Source of the DNA: Capniomyces stellatus
Taxonomy: Eukaryota > Kickxellomycota > Harpellomycetes > Harpellales > Legeriomycetaceae
DNA: 64,000 bases
Assembly (NCBI GenBank): GCA_001661515.1
Contig: LUVW01000007.1
Span: 888,256 to 952,255, forward strand
Reading direction: 5' to 3'
This document shows, piece by piece, positions 44,839 through 56,678 of this stretch (position 1 is its first letter; the number at the start of each line of letters is the position of its first letter). The notes below the pieces were generated by a model. The model did no database searches and was not told where the DNA came from. It worked only from the letters and a program-made list of their open reading frames with translations. The position numbers were made by a program, and so were the translations under genes.

Positions 44839-47037
44839 CTAGTTGGTAGCGAACAGAGCATCAATAAAGCCACGGGTGATTCTATCTACCGGAGATTTGT
44901 CCGGAAGTGAAACAGCCATCCCATACATTGCAGACGACCCCTTTGAAAATTTATCTGGGTTTGCTTTAACATCAGCAATAGACTCCTTCAGATCCTCAAT
45001 GAACTTTCCGATCACTGGGATTGTGGGCCTTGTGCATGCCAAGTGTAATGCTGGAGGGTATTGCAGAGGTGAAAGTGCCCAGCCTCTGTTGTGCATAGCG
45101 TCCATAATGGCGTATATGTTCAGCGGCGCGTGCGAGGAAAAAGCGACAACGGAGCTAATAGGCTCTCCAATAACGTACAGTTCCTTGATAGACTCAATCC
45201 TGGTAGCACAAATTAATAGTTGGAAAAGGCATTAGCAAAACTTAGTAAAGCAGAGTAAAATATAATGAAAAGAAAAGTGGGTGTGGTGGCAGATTAACTA
45301 GTGGTTTGAGTTACCCTTTTTGTATCTCAATACGCGTGCGAACAATATCCTTGCAGCTCTCGATATATCCTTTGCGGCCCATGCTGACCATTGACGCCCA
45401 ACACCCAGCAATCAATGAACCAGGTCTATACCAGTAAAGCGTGTTTATAATTTTTTTGATTATGTTAGTAGCATACTGGCTGTTGAGGTTGTGGAGATTA
45501 GAATCCGGAAATGTTGGCCAATATCCAATTTCTAAAATATAAACATTACCTTGAACCTGCAATAGTGGGCGACGCATAAATACCTCCAGGCCATTTGGTG
45601 GTTACAAAATATTGACAATGTCTTAGTTCCTTGGTTGAGTACATTATAACCGATGATCCTTTAGGTGCAAATCCGTACTTGTGGGTGTCACAGGAAATGG
45701 CTGTTACACCAGGTACTCTAAAATCAAACCCTGGGATATCGAATCCAGCAGCCTCCATAAATGGCATCAAAAATGATCCAAGGCAGCAGTCCACGTGAAG
45801 CCCAATATTATAAAGTTGTGCCAGTTTTCCAAGCTCCTCAATGTCGTCCATAACCCCATGAGGATAGTTTACAGCGGAACCTACAAGCTAAACACCAGAA
45901 AGTTCGCAAAGGAGTGTAGTTATATCAAGTTGCGTGGGGTTTAGTATAATTGTGGTTGCAGGTTTGGAAAATTCGGCTTAGCTATAAATAAAAACAGAAT
46001 AAAGAGTGTGTAAAAAAAAAAAAAAAGAAAAAAGTGGAAAAGCAATAGTTACCATTATAGTGTTGCGGTCGATGGCACGCTTGGCAGCTTCAATCTGGAC
46101 TTTTCCGGTTTTGGTATCGATGGGGATGTGTATGAGTTTAATACCAAAATACTCACAGGCCTTGTCAAAGGCAACGTGGACAGTTACAGGAGCGATTAAA
46201 TTTGGAGTTTTGATGTTTTTAGTTTTTTTTGCAAATTCCAGATGGGCACGTACGGACATGATGATTGATTCGGTTCCACCAGAAGTAGTTGTTCCGCAGC
46301 CTTCAGAGGGGGCGTTAAACATGGCAAGTGTCATGGAAACAACCTCAGCCTCAAGCCGGCGTAGTCCAGGAAATACATCGGGGTGTAAAGGATTTGTTAT
46401 GTTGTATAAACCCATAGCCTTGTTTGTAAGCTCAATGATTTCGTCTGTTCCGCAATAAACGGCCCCAGAAACTTTCCCCCCCTTCCAGTCTACATGGCCT
46501 TCAGCCGATCTGGCGGTCAAAATAGAGAATATTTGTTCGTCTTTAAATCCCTTTTCAGGCAAAATAAGGACGTCAGGTATACCGTTTTTGTCTGAATTAT
46601 TGATCATTTTGGCTGTCAAATCGCCAATAGATTTGTTTACTTGTTCGTCAACAGCCTTTTGTACTACTGGTGCATTTTGAAGCAATCGAAATCCTTTCTA
46701 CAATTGTAATGCCAATGAGATTAGATATTGCCGGTATATATTTAAATTCGGGAAATAGATTTAAAGAAAGCGGAAATATTGCGTGTTGTAGATATAAAGA
46801 TGGAGTTGTTCATTTATTTAGTATGCTTACAGCTAAAATACTGTTGAGTAATTGAGTGATAGAATCGGCAAAACCGTAAATGTAAATATGGCGTCCAACA
46901 CGGTATACAGCAGATACAGAGTAATAAAGTATAGCGATTTGACCTATGGTTCGCATCCTATCGTCAGGTGTTCTGGTGGAGCTTTGAATGAGTTTTTCAA
47001 GATTGATTTGGTTAAACCGGTCAAGAATTCTATCCAT
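44839..47037 (-). CDS. DPL1: Sphingosine-1-phosphate lyase
   Basis: A PLP enzyme of the ER membrane that cleaves long-chain base phosphates into a fatty aldehyde and ethanolamine phosphate, the exit step of sphingolipid metabolism. Five exons (47037-46831, 46697-46053, 45887-45550, 45425-45315, 45199-44839) join in phase to 553 residues, close to the yeast and human lengths. Exon 1 carries a hydrophobic segment ([14 protein letters not shown]) fitting a membrane anchor. Landmarks are [70 protein letters not shown] and [16 protein letters not shown]. The Lys of HKYG, about residue 354, is the PLP-binding lysine. [20 protein letters not shown] follows. All active-site motifs look intact. Confidence 0.96.
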
Positions 47038-47326
47038 TTTGCTTTATTGTGTTTTGTGTTTAGTAATAGTGTGGAAAAAAGATGTGCTTTATTTGGTATT
47101 GAATATATCTTAATGGAGTAGTGGAATATGAATAAACAAAAGTGTAAATGGAAAGAGAAAAAAAAAAGTAATTCGGAAATACAAATATTGTTATTAAAAA
47201 CCAGGCTGAATTCAAGTTTTGTTTATTCAATTTAATTTATGCGATTTATTGGCAATAAAATCAACAAAATAATACATACAATATTAAAAGAATACTATAA
47301 AACACTGTACCATTTTGATTTGATAA

Positions 47327-47352
47327 AAACGACTCTATTAGCCAATACCCCC
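47327..47352. repeat. Copy 2 of the short dispersed repeat, at the end of the LINE relic
   Basis: Identical over 19 nt to the block at 44448-44466, with a similar C-run after it. It directly abuts the downstream end of the reverse-transcriptase relic, so the copy near the tRNA may be a second element remnant. Confidence 0.6.
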
Positions 47353-47930
47353 CTTCTACCAACTAGGTTGCCCGTACCTGATAGGCATTGGCTCAGGGAA
47401 TTCAAGTTTTATCAATGCGAACATCATTTTATTCTCGTCCTCTGCAAGGATTACAGCGTCTTATGCAAGGATTACAATATCAACTGCAAACAGCAGTCCG
47501 CGTATTCTTTTTCAAAACCAACAAAGCAGATACAAGTTGGTTTCCGTTTCATTTTTCTTCGGTTGATTATTCCAAATAAGGCTGTAGCTTGACCAATGCT
47601 TTCTTCCTGCATCCGGAAGCCAGCCTGCTCCTTACAAAAAATATCGTGTTGTAAATCTATTTGGTCTAGTTTTACTACAGCCACTTTAGCTAGCAACTTG
47701 GTTGTTGTGAGTATGAGCGAAATTCCCTTGTAGTTGTTAGGATCTCTGTTGTTGCCTTTTTTAAATATTGGTACTACTATGCTAATGTTGCATTTGTCAG
47801 CAAGGATACATTCTCTCCATGCACTTTTCACTAGTTTAAATATCGATTTTGTCAGATGAAAAGTTGGAACATCCTCTTCTTGGACTAACTTCCATAGCCT
47901 ATTCCCGTCCAAGCTGGCTCCATGTCGCAT
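47327..47930 (-). pseudogene. Decayed non-LTR (LINE-type) reverse-transcriptase fragment
   Basis: A 152-residue frame (47930-47472) reads like the N-terminal part of a LINE reverse transcriptase: ISIVVPIFKKGNNRDPNNYK, GISLILTTTKLLAKV, EQAGFRMQEESIGQ and the degraded CFVGFEKEYADCC (normally FVDFEKAYD). The frame then breaks. After a short gap another frame gives DAVILAEDENKMMFALIKLE, which in intact elements comes much later, after the catalytic YxDD region. The RT core has therefore been deleted. The junction carries the direct repeat TGTAATCCTTGCA twice, about 26 nt apart, which suggests a repeat-mediated deletion. No endonuclease domain or poly-A tail was seen. It is not functional. Confidence 0.8.
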
Positions 47931-48184
47931 TCGGGATAATATGACTCTGGTTCTGGTTGATTATTCAATAGATTGTCTTTAACTGGTGATATTACGACTA
48001 GATTATTAAAATGATCCTAGATACTTTATTGCTGTTTAAATTAGTATTACAATTGCTGCTAGCTGAGACACAATGATCAGAGTTAATAAGAAATGGCACG
48101 TAGTCCAAAGTGGCATTAGCAAGTTCAAAATCAGTAGTTACAAGGGATTGGTAGTAAATAATAGTAAGTGGTGTGGGAAGGTGG

Positions 48185-51100
48185 TTAGCAAAAGGAATTT
48201 GGTATTTTGTCATATGATAGCGTCATTTGGGTGACTTCAGAGTTGAAATATAGGTCGCGATTGTCTGCAAACGCGTTATACTCGGATTTGGACAGCACAG
48301 TGTTGCAGGAGTTTGTATTGTTGGGCTGGGTGTGAGTATGGGTATTTGAGCTGGCATTGCGTGGACTGGCCAATTTGCTAATAAAATCATGTGTGTGCAC
48401 TTTGTTTTGGGTATAGTCTACGGTGTGACAGAGATCTTGGGTTTTGTCTTGGTTCTGACTCGGGCTTTGACTCGGGCTTTGACTTTGGTATTCACCTTGG
48501 TTTTGACTTTGGTTTTGACTTTGGTTTTGACTTTGGTTTTGACTTTGGCTTTGTTGGCTGGTGTGAATTACAGTATTGGAGGATGAAGAGTTGGTGAGAG
48601 AAAAAAGAATTTTTGAGTTGTGCATGGTATCGGAGGCTGCAGTGTAACCCGAGCTTGAAACGGAGCTGATATTTGAGTTGTTACTACCCAAGTCTTTGCT
48701 GGAACTGGAACTGGAACTGGAACTGGAACTGAGGTTGGGGTTGGGGTTGGGGTTAGGACTAGATTTGGAATGGGGGTTGAGATTATTCTGTATATTGGAG
48801 TTAAAATTGGGGGATGTAAAAGGAACGGAGTTTGGAGAGCTTTTGAAAGATTGGTTTATGATGTAGCTTTCCGAGTCCGCAAACGGGTTATCAGAGGTGT
48901 ATGTGTAGTGTACAGAAAGTGTGCTTTGGTGATTGGGGATGTTATTTGAGCGAGAATTAGCACGTGCGTGTTTGGCAGCAGTTGATTGTGGAGGGAGAGG
49001 TGGAGGCATTGAGTTTGTTGTAGAAATGAGGCTTGTATTGGAGGTTACTCGTGGATTGGATATGCAGCTGTGTGTGTTGGTAAAATGGAGTGAACGGCTG
49101 GACAAGCCAGGGTGGGAGGATCTTGGCATTATGGACTCGGAAACAGAGCGGGAGTTGAGGGCGTGTAGCCTTGTTGGGCTCTTTGAGCGGTGAATGCGGT
49201 TTGGGCGGCTCTTGTAGGTTGGCAAGTCGGTTGGCAAGTAGCAGCCTTGGTGCTCGGCCTCAGCGACTTTAAGCAAAGACCGCCGCAAGTCGATGTGGCT
49301 CTGCTGCTCGGCATTGGGGCTGGGGTTTGTTCCATACTGGGTGCTGACCCTTGGGACGTAGAGATCAATTCCAACAATGTTGTCAAGATCAAAAGAGTCG
49401 ATGACCTCATTGTCGATTATTTCATATTCTGCTGAAGTTGGCTGTTGGGATGTTTCAGCCGCTTTTGGTCTTGAAGATTGGTAAACAGAGTTGTGTGGAT
49501 TTGCTGTAGTTGCAGTTCTAGCATCGCGATTGGTTCTGGTTCTGGAATTGATGCTGGTATTGGCTCTAGTGGTGGTGGTGGTGGTGGTGGTGGCGTGGGT
49601 GCCAGATTTGTAGAATGTGCCATCAGGCCTTTTGTGGCGGTGTTTGGAGGTTTTGGAGGATGGATTTAATAGCTTGATGTTACCGAGAACAGATTTTGGA
49701 AGAAGTCCACAGCTGACCAGACCAGCCTTCAGTTCAAACTCCTGTTGGATTGTAAACGGAAGCAAGTACGGATCAAGGTTAGTTGAATATAGACTGATGT
49801 TTATGTCAGAATTGATATGTGATATATAGGCAGAGTTGGGTATTGGGGCTGATGCTGAGGGAAAACGCGATCCGGAACTCCAGCTGGAATAACTCGTGCT
49901 TGGGTTTGACCCACTCGAACCACTTGACCTCAAATTTCTTTTTGCTTGGGAAGACAGTGGTAGTGGTGGTGTGGATGATTTGGACGCCTTGGACGACGAT
50001 GGCTGTGAGTCTGAAAAGACGGTGCTGAAATACAAGGTAGATGCTGGGTTGGAGTAGTTTGGGTACAGTCCAAGCTTGATGCTGGAGTTTGAAAGCGAGT
50101 ATTGCGGGGTAGTACGGGTCTTTTTAGCCACACTCATAGTGCTGTTTTCAGCAAAAGTAGCCTTGTCCTTACAGTCCCTAACCAACAGCTCACCAATCCT
50201 GGTCAGCGGTGTGTAGTCTGCATCAAGCCTCCTGCCAGCCCGGACGTTGTCCAGTGCTCTACCCAGTGTCTTCAGCTTAGACCTCGCGTCCTCAGCCTTC
50301 ATAATCGATAGCTTCAACAGCTGCTGCCTCAGCGAAACAAGCCTCAGCTTTGCAATAGTGAAAATCTCGCTGTCGATTTCACCACACGCCAAGCCCAACT
50401 CCACCTTTGCCCTTTCCGCCTCTGCCTCAGCCTTCATCTCAGCCTCAACCGCCTTCGCTGTCTTTGAACTGTCGCTGTTGTAGTTGTTTCTGACCTCATC
50501 CATGTCTTCCCTCAAGCCTCCATGAATCATCGATGCTCGCTCATACCTTGCAAACAATCCAACCTGTCGCTTCAAGTGGTGTTTGACTCCATTAATTAGC
50601 TGCAAAAGCTCGTCTGATTGGTCAACCACCTCCTGCGCCTCCCAGTAGTTCATCTCGCTGTTTTCAATCCTGAAAATCCGCTGCACTGTGCTCAACGTAT
50701 CCAGGTTGTTGCCAAACCTTACCGACTCCCTCTCCAGCCTCGTGTTGCCTTCAGTTCCGTTAGTGTTTGTCTTGCTCGCCATGCCATCTCCCGTTTCGTT
50801 TTTTTGGAACACTGCCCGCATCTCGTTAAAAAACTCCATCTGTATCCTATCGAGGTCCTCCTGCTGGCTCCACAACGTCGCCATAGACTGCTTCAAAGTC
50901 TTGTAAGCCTTTTCTAGCCCCACAAGGCTCTTCCGCCGCGCTTCCATTAATTCTTCATCGCTCTCTTCCAAATAGCTCATAGTATCATACAAATTACAGT
51001 CCTCCTCCTCTGGTCTTTCCATAAACGACGAAAGTAGCCACGATATAACCCCGCTTTTACTTTCCTTTTTAACCCTATAATTCTATTGATTTGCCAGCCA

Positions 51101-51922
51101 TAAAAATCATATTTACATGCCCAGATTATTGTATATTTTACCTTTTATTTACTACTCTTTATATTCATTTCATTTCTTTTCTAAAACATTCCAAATCCAC
51201 TTACATTGCTCATCAGAAATTCCTGTAAAGCCTGGCAAACCTCCACTTCCTCAACTCTTCCCAAATGGTTCAGCCATCGCTCCACCTGTGATCGTTTCCG
51301 CTCCAAATATATATTATTGATCGTTCTATCCTTTTTGTTCTCTTTGTTCAGCCTCAATACCGCGCATTTACCAATCCCTGTCGTTATTTTGTCGCTTAAA
51401 GCCACACACTGCTCATAACTCCGGTTTACATTTCTCCACTTGTTCTCTAATTCCTTACTTTCTTTTCGATGCTGGCTGCTTGCTGCATCCATCTTTATTG
51501 CCGTTTTATCAGTCCCCGCCCCCACTTCATTCATCCCCGTGTTCTCGTTTCCTTTAAGGTTCAACACCCTTGCGTTCAAAACAGCTCCATTATCTTCCTC
51601 TAGTCCCGAATCATACCTTCCCTTATCGCCTCCATCTACAGGTATACTGTTTTTCATAGGTTTCCCATGCCCGCCCTCTTTTCTTGCATTCGCATTGTCT
51701 TTTAGCCCACTCTTCTTTTTGTCCTAAATTGGTAAATCCAAGCTTCGTTTAACAAAGTTACCATATATTCCGCTTGCCAATACTCTAATACATTTTCAAT
51801 CAGCTTAAGGCTGCTGTGAGATAATACTTAGCTATAAATCTTACTTGGATTCGGTAATATATCAAGAAATTCAGATCTGCATTTACTAGCTCCACATCCG
51901 TCACTATACACTCTATAACCAT
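48185..51922 (-). CDS. Sorting-nexin-like protein (PX-like domain plus BAR-like coiled coil)
   Basis: Proposed exons 51922-51845, 51803-51762, 51723-51205 and 51082-48185 join in phase to about 1,178 residues; the 5' end is uncertain. The opening MVIECIVTDVELVNADLNFL then IYYRIQ resembles the first strands of a PX phosphoinositide-binding domain. A hydrophilic insert of about 110 residues follows, then VNRSYEQCVALSDKI (in place of RRYSDF..L) and LERKRSQVERWLNHL...LQEFL, the closing PX helices. The last exon begins with a long coiled-coil region of about 280 residues (LEKAYKTLKQSMATLW, YWEAQEVVDQSDELL, AKLRLVSLRQQLLKLSI) fitting a BAR dimer that binds curved endosomal membranes. The remaining 600 residues are Ser/Asn/Thr/Gln-rich with many tandem repeats. 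Two proposed introns are only about 40 nt, so the PX part needs transcript evidence. PX-BAR is my best reading, not certain. Confidence 0.62.
48497..48549. repeat. 12-nt tandem repeat (GACTTTGGTTTT)n
   Basis: About four copies, encoding Gln-Ser-Gln-Asn repeats on the minus strand within the sorting-nexin-like tail. Confidence 0.92.
48699..48757. repeat. GGAACT repeats followed by a GGGGTT tract
   Basis: Repeats of GGAACT (Ser tract) pass directly into GGTTGGGGTTGGGGTTGGGG (Asn-Pro tract on the minus strand). The G-rich plus strand could form a G-quadruplex on the template of the sorting-nexin-like gene. Confidence 0.9.
49570..49593. repeat. GGT trinucleotide repeat
   Basis: Eight GGT units encoding a poly-Thr tract on the minus strand in the sorting-nexin-like protein. 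Confidence 0.92.
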
Positions 51923-54900
51923 CTCTAACCAACTTTGCTGTTGTCAGCCTGCTCTATATCCTTCTATCCTTATACTTTTCCTTTTCCTTTTCCGACTTTC
52001 TTCTTGGATTCTTATTCCTTTTGTTTTGTCCTATTCTGTTTTGTTTTGTTTTGCTGAATATCCTATACTTTTTCAAATACTAGTAAACATAAAGCAGGCG
52101 TTTTCAGTACCGAAATTCAACACTTATTATTACTTTCAACAAAAATATAAATATATTGGCACCTACCTGTCAAGCCCAAGTCTAAATTATCTAGCTATAA
52201 GAACAGCGGACAAATCCTATTCAATAAATATCCCAATTTAATATCTAGACTCTCTAACTCATACATTCTGGCTTATTGCGTCCAATTTAACAATTTAGTG
52301 CAGCATTAGTAGCCGCTTTTGTAAATGGTCTTGTCCATTATTTCTCCCTTTAAATTGGCTGTTACAAGTACAGAATAACACCCTAGTTAAGCATATTCCC
52401 AATTATAGGCGTGCGATGGTTCTAACTATAACCATATACATCTTTTTATAGGGTCCTGCAATTCCACACTTCTACAATTGGTGTCTGTAAGTGGCACTTT
52501 ACCAAATCAAGTTGTTAACTCTGATTTACAGAATTGTGCTAAAAATAACTGGTGCCGTTATAAAATATCGAAATTCCACGCTGGAGTCTCCAAGTGTCTT
52601 AAAAATACAACTCTTGATAAATATACGTATTCTATGATCCGAATTTCTTGCATACAATTCGGAGCAAGCAATTCCACTCAAAAAATAATAGCACTATACA
52701 CAATATCACATAGTTGTATCTCTGTTGCCCAAGCTGGCCTTTCTTTATATAAACACCGCTTAAATGGCTCCCGCATTAATAACATCCTTAAATGGAATAA
52801 CTCCAGTTCTAGCACTAATATACCACTACATGTTACTATTGATAACTAATAATAGCAACGAAAACACAATTTTGCAAATATACACCGACTAGGTACCCCA
52901 TATGCGCATTACCCAATACCAGCATCATTAGACCACAGCAAACACTCCAAACTTGGGATTTAGATGGTGGAGATTATTGAACTGTGTTGGATTGTATTGA
53001 ATTGGCTCTAAAGTAATCCAATTCTAAGCCATTTTTACATTTCCTCACAACCATAACTTTTATACCTGCACACATGCAACTAAAATGACTACTGTCCGTT
53101 TTTTTTTTGGTTGTTTTTCTTTTCTCGCTCTCACCTTTTTTTCCTTGGCTAAGCTGGTAAAAGTTGTTTTTTTTCCATTAAATATAAAAAGGGAGAATAC
53201 TTACCAGATGTTCTAGGACAATACGTTTGTCAAAGTTTTTTTTCTTTTATCAATCGATCCGCTTTCTTACGTTTTCTTTCTTATTTCTGAAGTCTATTGA
53301 TCTACGGATATTCACCTGTTCTCTCTGTCCTCTTTTCCCTCTTTTTCTATTCCTGACTGTCGATTATTCCACTCAACACTCACTTATGTTTTCTTTTACA
53401 AAAGAAAAAAAAGCAAATGTAATAAATTAGAATTTCAATTGACTATTTCTCGGCTTTCGGTTTTTGAACTTTTCTTTCTACCACTAGTACATTGCTTATT
53501 TTATAGCTCCAATTGTTCTAAAAACACTTTTTTTTATGCTGTCTCACTTTGACAGTATAGTTCTAATTGTTAGCGGCAGGCTTGTGTGTTAAAGATTCTC
53601 TTTTGTAGTTTCTTTCGTGTTATTTTTGTGCTCCTTTTCTCTCTAAAGAGTTATATAAACGATGTTCGAGATATTTACTACTGTTGGAACACACTAATTT
53701 GTAAGTTCTTGCGAGTAAGCAAGTATAAAAACAGTCCGTGTTTGGATTTCACTTTTTTTTTTCCTTTTGGATTATTTAACTTTGCTATTAGCCCTCATTA
53801 TTGCAACCAAAACTTGCTTTGATTCTTGCTTCTCACTTTTGAAATAGTAATATTGGCAGTTTTTATTTAATCGCTTTATTACTTTTAATGTTAATCTTTT
53901 CATATCCAAATAGGTGATTTGCCCAATACCGATTTTGTTTTAAAATATTTCCGCATTAGTTTAGATAATTCCACAAGAGTTGTCGTTAATTTTAAGTCAA
54001 GTATTATCAATCTCGAACAAGCTAAACTTACTATTCGTTATTTTATTTTATTTTATTATTATTTTATTATTATTTTATTATTATTTTATTTTATTATTAT
54101 TTTTTTCTTTTTTTCATACTTTCAATTGAGATTGATTATTAACATTTTTCTTCATTTCTTTAGCTAAAAGCAGCTTGCATTTTGAATGATGTTAACCAAA
54201 CGTTAGACATCTATTGAGCCTAATTGTTCGATGTTGTATCTTCTCCTTTATTATATAAATCTACTATCTCATCCCTTCCCCCTCTCCAATCTATTATAAC
54301 TATTTGACAAATGGTGCTCAACTACATTCTAATCATATTTATAAAGTCCAAACCAAGGCTGGTTACTTGATTTGTCTTGGTTGCAGCTTGATTGTTAAGG
54401 TACACTCGTATCTCTTAGCTTACGTGCTTTATAGTTACGTTACGTATTTACGCTAACCAGAATTATGAACTAGTAAAGTAAATAAATACTTTGTCATGCT
54501 TGTAAGCATGATTTTTTTTCTTCACTTTCTGCCTAACTAGTATATATTCAAATTATTTTCGGAACATTTTGCACTTTATTTTTGTCTGATTAAACGTTAC
54601 TACCTTGATTTTTATTGTGTCCAAACTTGGACCGTTTATGTTTAATGCGTATCAACATTAATAAGGTATATTTTACTTTTTTTCTTGATATACAAACCAC
54701 GAATCGTCGTTGCATAGCCCATAAGTCCGGTCTTTTTCCATCGCATTGATGAAATGCTCGAAACACTAAAGACCGGATATTAAAACTTTAATAATAAAAA
54801 AGGCCAAGCATGAAAAACTAAAAACTGATACCTAGCGACTAAAAGCACTTTGGTTGTCACTAGTATTGGTATATAAATCGTAGACATTCTAGTTGATTAT

Positions 54901-55171
54901 TTTCTGCCCAAATTTTCCGCAGCTCGTACCTTTTCTGTTTTTTGTTTTTTTATTTTGAAAGGGGTGGATGTTAGGGTTCATCAAAAGGAGGCTGATAAAT
55001 CTGACAAATCCATTCTTCAAGTGCAGTTAATTAGAACAATCGCTATTTATAGATATCAGCTTTATATTTAAACCACCCCACATTTTAACTGATTGTGTGT
55101 TTTGTTATTTATTCTTTATTTTGGTATTTGGACGTCAATTGTATTACTTACATTTTACTATTTTCTTGAAA
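51923..55171. other. 3.2 kb T-rich intergenic region
   Basis: Holds the 5' region of the sorting-nexin-like gene. Strongly T-rich on the plus strand, with a TTATT-type low-complexity tract at 54038-54106. A plus-strand frame without ATG (about 52463-52849) has five N-glycosylation sequons and several Cys. It follows a TTTTATAG acceptor-like site but matches nothing I know. No RNA gene recognised. Confidence 0.55.
54038..54106. repeat. TTATT-type low-complexity tract
   Basis: About 70 nt of TTATTTTA and TTATTATTA repeats in intergenic DNA. Confidence 0.9.
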
Positions 55172-55472
55172 ATGGACAATGATATTGATGGCAATTTTAT
55201 TCTTTATCGAAATAAGCCAAGTGTGACGGGGTTTGGGTTACCTTACTACCAAGTGACATTGAAGCTTGCCGCTTATACCGTAACCACAATAGAGACCTAC
55301 AAACCGGCTCGATGCGAGCGATTGAGACTATTGATACAAACAAGCTTGGTTGATGTTGTTATGGATAAAAGCGGAAGAAATGGTGCTTGTACCAGTGGCA
55401 TCTAAAGCGCAGACACCAGAACAAGACATACATAATAAACCAAGCAGTTCAAATATTGATCAAGCCGGATAA
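55172..55472 (+). CDS. Possible small gene, apparently frameshifted or spliced; unrecognised
   Basis: An ATG at 55172 opens a 77-codon frame (MDNDIDGNFILYRNKPSVTG at the start). Near its end a second frame becomes protein-like and runs to a stop at 55472 (KAEEMVLVPVAS, then TPEQDIHNKPSSSNIDQAG). The two parts have similar coding-like composition but lie in different frames, so either a small intron or an indel separates them. I know no relative. It could be a young pseudogene or chance. Confidence 0.28.
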
Positions 55473-55899
55473 AGCTATGCGGAATGTCTATGTCTTTACT
55501 GTTTCCTCGAAAGTTATCAATAAAAAAAAGGCTTATTTAACTCAAGAATATTATCAATGATATGATTACACACATATGATTGGGAAAATGCATACGCCAT
55601 AAATGAGCTGGCCAATAAAGTATATATGTAGAAAACGAAATCTGACACCAATTAAAGGAGTTGTGTAATTGGTCACTTTGTGTTACCAAACCACAAAAGC
55701 ACAAGGTGTTTTTGATCGTTAAACTTACCTTAATTTTCAACTAGGCAAAAAAAAAAAAGTTTTGTTAAAAGCTCAAACTCAAACTTGAGCTCAGAATTTT
55801 AAGTCCGAGTTTCGAATTCTAAATTTCCAAGTTCCAAAGCAACACAATAGGAAAAAAAAAATACAGGCAGAGCTATTACACCGCCAAACATAAACCAAG
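55473..55899. other. Intergenic region before the phosphatase gene
   Basis: About 430 nt, A+T rich, including an A-run near 55748. No feature beyond the likely promoter of the HAD phosphatase gene. Confidence 0.7.
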
Positions 55900-56678
55900 A
55901 TGGAAAACAGAATTGAAACCGACTGCATTCTTTTTGACCTTGATGGCACACTGATCGGTAACTAATTTGAACATTTCTATTAGCCAAGTATCTTGATGAA
56001 TTCGATTAGCTTGTTCACACCAACACTTTGAGTTTGAATATTGAAAGTTCATTTATGCATCCTTGAATAGATACAACGATCTGCATAGAGAAGCACTGGA
56101 TAAGATGCTGCGAGCAGTATGGTATCAATAAGGACGAACTACTTGCATTTAACCATGGTGTTCAAACAATCAAGGTATTAGAAAAGTTTTTCCCAAAGGA
56201 AATGGTGAACGAAAAAACAGTTAAGGAGTTGGAAGATGTGGTAATGAACGACACCGAGGGTGTAAAGTTGGTACCAGGGGCTTTGGAGATCCTAAGCCTG
56301 CTTCCCGAAACCAAATGGGGTATTGTAACCTCTGGCACCAAGCTAATGGCACATCTAAGAATGAACCAAATGGGTGTTCCATTTCCCAAATCATTCTTTA
56401 CTGCCAATGATGTTTCAAGCAGTAAGCCAGACCCTGAAGGCTACGTCAAGTGTGCAATGGACCTAGGCTATGATCCTAAAACGTGTATTGTTTTTGAGGA
56501 TGCACCAGCTGGTGTAAAAGCAGGTGTCAGTGCAGGCTGCAGGGTAATAGGAATTACGACATCGCACACAGAGGAGCAATTGAAAGGGCATGGCGCAGTA
56601 GAGTGTATTAAGGATTATACCGAGATAGACATTACCTTTGAGAATGGAAAGCTTGCACTGGTTTTCAATAAATTGTAG
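55900..56678 (+). CDS. HAD-family phosphatase, glycerol-3-phosphatase (GPP)/DOG-like
   Basis: A soluble haloacid-dehalogenase phosphatase that probably hydrolyses glycerol 3-phosphate or a sugar phosphate, as yeast Gpp1/2 and Dog1/2 do in osmotic or sugar-phosphate metabolism. Two exons (55900-55957, 56071-56678) give 221 residues. Motif I is FDLDGTLID, with nucleophile Asp13 and Asp15. Motif II is IVTSGT, motif III is the Lys in SSSKPDPEGY, and motif IV is VFEDAPAGVKAG with the Mg-binding acidic pair. The sequence FTANDVSSSKPDPEGY resembles Gpp1 closely. Somewhat shorter than Gpp1 (250 residues). All catalytic residues are present; the exact substrate is inferred. Confidence 0.9.

Larger units (their letters stand above)
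47038..48184. other. Intergenic region containing a LINE relic
   Basis: About 1.1 kb between two leftward genes. The middle part is occupied by a decayed reverse-transcriptase fragment, listed separately. The rest is A+T rich without clear features. Confidence 0.7.

Noticed and set aside
48497..48757. Regular repeats that might suggest a CRISPR-like array
   Set aside because: Short contiguous units without spacers, inside a coding frame, in a eukaryotic context; they are low-complexity protein tracts.
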